40,955 bases of DNA from Clostridia bacterium (GTDB lineage Bacteria; Bacillota; Clostridia; Christensenellales; Aristaeellaceae), in assembly GCA_017937655.1 (NCBI GenBank), contig JAGBDE010000004.1, positions 1-40,955 of the forward strand, read 5' to 3'. The position numbers were made by a program, and so were the translations under genes. The notes beneath the pieces are model-generated. The model saw nothing but the letters and a program-made list of their open reading frames with translations. It was not told the origin of the DNA and did not search any database. Positions 39,099 through 40,955 of the stretch are shown here, in pieces; within the stretch, counting starts at the first letter, position 1, and each line of letters begins with the position of its first letter.

Positions 39099-39134
39099 CG
39101 GCAACGCTGAAATGCCTATCCCAGCGTAGTTTTT
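39099..39134. other. Short gap after parB
   Basis: Nothing recognisable besides the beginning of the repeat-rich stretch; a TAG at 39127 opens the pentapeptide reading frame. Confidence 0.5.
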
Positions 39135-39176
39135 ACCTATGTTGGAAAATCCAATATAGGTAAATCCAATATTGGA
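39135..39176. repeat. Inverted repeat and palindrome inside the tandem array
   Basis: ACCTAT-G-TTGGA AAA TCCAA-T-ATAGGT (39135-39161) is a 12-bp inverted repeat with one G/T mismatch; TCCAATATTGGA (39165-39176) is a perfect 12-bp palindrome. Confidence 0.8.
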
Positions 39177-39240
39177 AAAGCCTGTGTTGGATTTTCCTGC
39201 GTAGGATAAACCTGTGCAGGAAAATCCAATGCAATTAAAT
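39136..39240 (+). repeat. 15-bp tandem repeat array (about seven units)
   Basis: Units start at 39136, 39151, 39166, 39181, 39196, 39211 and 39226, exactly 15 bp apart; consensus near CCTATGTTGGAAAAT. The last units decay into an AT-rich tract (39231-39290). Exact 15-bp phasing is the signature of a pentapeptide-coding repeat and also resembles replication iterons. Confidence 0.85.
39187..39229. repeat. 14-bp perfect inverted repeat
   Basis: TTGGATTTTCCTGC (39187-39200) and GCAGGAAAATCCAA (39216-39229), 15-base loop. No T-tract, so a DNA site or RNA stem rather than a terminator. Confidence 0.85.
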
Positions 39241-39402
39241 ACTTATATATAAAATACTAAATTAATAAAATACTTACGTATCAATAACGCATGCCAGCAA
39301 ATACATCATATCAATCAATCTATCCATCAATCTAACAGTAGTCTGTATATACAGGGGGAGGTAGAATCGTATTAGGCAATGAGTCAATAAGCGTCACCGC
39401 CA

Positions 39403-39494
39403 TGCTGAACAATGTTGTTTGGTGCTGAACAATATTGTTTTGTATTGTTCAGCACCGTACTGTATTGTTCATTTTAGTTCTTGATTTTGTTCAG
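39403..39494. promoter_or_regulatory. GAACAAT/ATTGTTC half-site array (candidate operator)
   Basis: TGCTGAACAAT at 39403-39413 and 39423-39433 (20-bp step), ATTGTTCAGCA at 39444-39454, ATTGTTC at 39464-39470 and TTTGTTCAG at 39487-39494. GGTGCTGAACAATA (39421-39434) and TATTGTTCAGCACC (39443-39456) form a perfect 14-bp inverted repeat. The array ends inside the promoter spacer of the next gene. Confidence 0.75.
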
Positions 39495-39509
39495 TTTATC
39501 CGCTATACT
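39481..39509 (+). promoter_or_regulatory. Promoter of the HTH-AAA-ATPase gene
   Basis: TTGATT (39481-39486), 17-base spacer, TATACT (39504-39509). A GAACAA-type half-site lies in the spacer, so a bound regulator would block polymerase. The ATG follows ~30 bases later. Confidence 0.82.
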
Positions 39510-39537
39510 AAACGCAGGAGCTTGGGGAGGTGCTGAT

Positions 39538-40955
39538 ATGGCGAAGATGATGACGATTCACGAAGCTGCTGAAAAATGGGGTATTTCCAACTCAAGATTG
39601 GCCCGTCTGTGCCGTGAAGGCAGAATTGTGGGCGCAGAAAAAGTCAAAAAAAGCTGGATGATCCCTGCCAACGCAGAATATCCAGCTGATGGTCGGGTCA
39701 AGGCCAGTCGCCATACCGCCAGAAAGACGCAGCTTCTGCCTCTGCCCATCGGCATCTCCGACTATCGCAAAGCATCCGCCGAATATTACTACATCGACAA
39801 GACGCTGATGATCCGCGACTTTCTGGATGAGGTGCCCATGGTGTCCCTGTTTACCCGTCCCCGCCGTTTCGGCAAGACGCTGAACATGGATATGCTGCGG
39901 ACATACTTCGAGAAAACTGGCGAGGACACTTCCCGGTATTTTGCCAACAGGAAAATCTGGGCCTGTGGTGAAACCTATCGTGCGCATCAGGGCAAGTACC
40001 CTGTGATCTTCCTGTCCTTCAAGGACGTCAAATGCAGAACCTGGGCGGAAACCTACGACCTGATCGCCATGCTGATCAGCATGGAGTACAAGCGCCACAG
40101 CGAGCTTGCCACCGCCAAGAACCCCGATCTCGATTTCTATCAGAAAATCACACAGGACAAGGCTGACAGCAACGACTTCATGCTTTCGCTGATGATGCTC
40201 TCCAAGATGCTGCACGACCACCACGGCATCGAGCCCATGGTGATCATCGACGAATACGATACTCCGATCCAGCAGGGGCATTCCTGCGGCTTCTACGACG
40301 ATGTGGTGCTCTTCATCCGCAACCTGTTCTCCGGCGCTTTCAAAGACAACAAGCACCTGAAATACGGCTTCCTGACCGGCATCCTCCGTGTTGCCAAGGA
40401 GAGCATCTTCAGCGGCTTGAACAACCTGAAGATCAACTCCATTCTCGACAACCGGTACAGCGAATACTTCGGCTTTACGCCTGACGAAGTACGCGAAATG
40501 GCAGCCTACTACGGTGCGCCGGACAAATACGATGAACTCTGCGCCTGGTATGACGGTTATCGTTTTGGCGATGCTGAGATCTTCAATCCCTGGTCGGTGA
40601 TCAACTACTTCAGCAACGAGTGCAAACCCGGTTGTTATTGGCTTTCCACCGGCAGCAACGACATCATCGGTGAGATGCTCACCCACGCAGATGAGGTAAC
40701 TTACCATCGTCTGCATTCCCTGCTACAAGGAGGGGCATTCAACACAGCGGTGGATACCAGCGTGATCTATCCGCAGATCCAGAAAAACCCGTCCTCTGTG
40801 TACAGTTTCCTGTTGGTTGCGGGCTATCTGAAGGCCGAGGAAACCGGCATCACCCCTGCCGGCGATCTGATGTGCAAAGTTTCGCTGCCCAACAAGGAGA
40901 TCTCTTTTGTGTACAACAAGGAGATCCTGTCCAAACTGGAGCACATCGTTCCCCA
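39538..40955 (+). CDS. HTH (excisionase/MerR-like) fused to AAA-ATPase_like protein (partial, runs off the window)
   Basis: First 472 residues visible; no stop in the window. Residues ~1-48 form a winged-helix excisionase/MerR-type HTH (MTIHEAAEKWGISNSRLARL, then EGRIVGAEKVKKSWMIP). From ~70 the AAA-ATPase_like fold (PF09820 style) follows: DYRKASAEYYYIDKT, Walker A-like TRPRRFGKTLNMDML (107-120), Walker B VIIDEYDTPI (D238, E239), then DGYRFGDAEIFNPWSV near 340. In the family a PD-(D/E)XK nuclease-like domain commonly follows at the C-terminus, beyond the window here. GGGGAGGTG precedes the ATG by seven bases. Family function is unknown; the HTH fusion suggests DNA binding at the adjacent repeats. 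Confidence 0.88.
   Translation, partial: MAKMMTIHEAAEKWGISNSRLARLCREGRIVGAEKVKKSWMIPANAEYPADGRVKASRHTARKTQLLPLPIGISDYRKASAEYYYIDKTLMIRDFLDEVPMVSLFTRPRRFGKTLNMDMLRTYFEKTGEDTSRYFANRKIWACGETYRAHQGKYPVIFLSFKDVKCRTWAETYDLIAMLISMEYKRHSELATAKNPDLDFYQKITQDKADSNDFMLSLMMLSKMLHDHHGIEPMVIIDEYDTPIQQGHSCGFYDDVVLFIRNLFSGAFKDNKHLKYGFLTGILRVAKESIFSGLNNLKINSILDNRYSEYFGFTPDEVREMAAYYGAPDKYDELCAWYDGYRFGDAEIFNPWSVINYFSNECKPGCYWLSTGSNDIIGEMLTHADEVTYHRLHSLLQGGAFNTAVDTSVIYPQIQKNPSSVYSFLLVAGYLKAEETGITPAGDLMCKVSLPNKEISFVYNKEILSKLEHIVP

Larger units (their letters stand above)
39130..39375 (+). pseudogene. Relic of a Rep-type initiator gene (pentapeptide linker with internal stops)
   Basis: Frame +1 from 39130 reads Pro-x-Leu-Glu-Asn-like pentapeptides (PMLEN, VNPILEK, PVQEN), then QLNTYI and NQSIHQSNSSL, a style typical of the linker of replication initiator A-type and replisome organiser proteins in Clostridia elements. 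Stops TAG at 39157, TAG at 39202 and TAA at 39250 break it; it has no start codon and no recognisable DNA-binding domain. It therefore reads as the decayed centre of an initiator gene. Alternative: the DNA is a functional repeat region that only resembles such coding sequence. Confidence 0.55.
37780..40955 (+). mobile_element. Integrative element (left part; continues beyond the window)
   Basis: Starts at the tRNA-Arg scar and runs to the window edge. Composition is AT-richer than the chromosome. Contents: an empty ~370-bp stretch with repeats, a ParB-like protein, a repeat-rich relic, an operator array and a HTH-AAA-ATPase protein. No integrase, transposase, relaxase or transfer gene is visible in this part. 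The right end is not in the window. Confidence 0.75.

Noticed and set aside
39135..39229. Treating the palindromes after parB as simple transcription terminators
   Set aside because: None is followed by a T-tract on either strand and they are embedded in the 15-bp tandem array.
1..40955. CRISPR array
   Set aside because: The only regular repeats are the 15-bp units at 39136-39240; they have no spacers and no cas genes are present.

Overview
The window looks like a chromosome segment from a GC-rich, anaerobic-type Bacillota (Clostridia-like, probably gut-associated). The signs are strong AGGAGG-type ribosome binding sites, TTGACA/TATAAT sigma-A promoters with 17-18 bp spacers, GTG/TTG starts, a class A PBP with a cytosolic tail, DUF1653, and a parE-parC pair of the Clostridia style. 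Species cannot be named from sequence alone. Nearly all genes up to about 37.7 kb are GC-rich housekeeping or metabolic genes. Two AT-richer genes (12672-13688 and 21679-22101) stand out as likely acquired. From 37.735 kb onward the character changes to a mobile element.

Layout. 1-7.5 kb: end of a Uup-like ABC-F ATPase, a polytopic membrane protein, a very large soluble GGDEF-EAL-multi-PAS-GGDEF protein with its own promoter, and a nitroreductase. 7.6-9.3 kb: an ECF sigma factor with an overlapping membrane-anchored partner, then two tRNA-Leu genes (CAG, CAA). 9.4-13.7 kb: a YczE-like membrane protein coupled to a HAD hydrolase, a CLC-F-type (probably fluoride/proton) antiporter, and two unknown genes. 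13.7-19 kb, minus strand: a probable six-gene run murC - diaminopropionate ammonia-lyase - ABC-F - DUF1653 - zinc ribbon - tag. 19-22.6 kb: a YgjP-like metallopeptidase, a GNAT protein, a nucleoside hydrolase, a small unknown gene between two diverged copies of a promoter region, and a Nudix hydrolase. 22.7-28.3 kb: PBP1A-like protein, compact FtsH-like protease, SRAP (YedK/HMCES-type) protein and a second Nudix hydrolase. 28.4-33 kb: parE-parC. 33-37.7 kb: two membrane-tethered unknowns, an MFS transporter, a Gfo/Idh/MocA oxidoreductase, pyroglutamyl peptidase and a short BspA-like leucine-rich protein.

Mobile element. At 37735-37779 lies the 3' part of a tRNA-Arg(CCU), minus strand, still followed by its own terminator but with its 5' half replaced by unrelated DNA. 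This is the classic scar of a tRNA-targeting integrative element entering the window from the right. Inside it are a ParB-like protein, then a stretch of about 440 bp with a strict 15-bp tandem repeat. In one frame that stretch reads as degenerate Pro-x-Leu-Glu-Asn pentapeptides broken by three stops, which looks like the relic of a Rep-type initiator gene or an origin derived from one. Next come an array of GAACAAT half-sites and a strong promoter driving a protein that fuses an excisionase/MerR-like helix-turn-helix to an AAA-ATPase_like domain. That gene runs off the window. This last 3 kb is the most unusual part of the window.

Several genes are physically coupled by 4-8 bp overlaps: YczE/HAD, ECF sigma/partner, GNAT/YgjP, ABC-F/DUF1653, parE/parC and the two membrane-tethered unknowns. 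Long open frames antisense to GC-rich genes are treated as composition artefacts.
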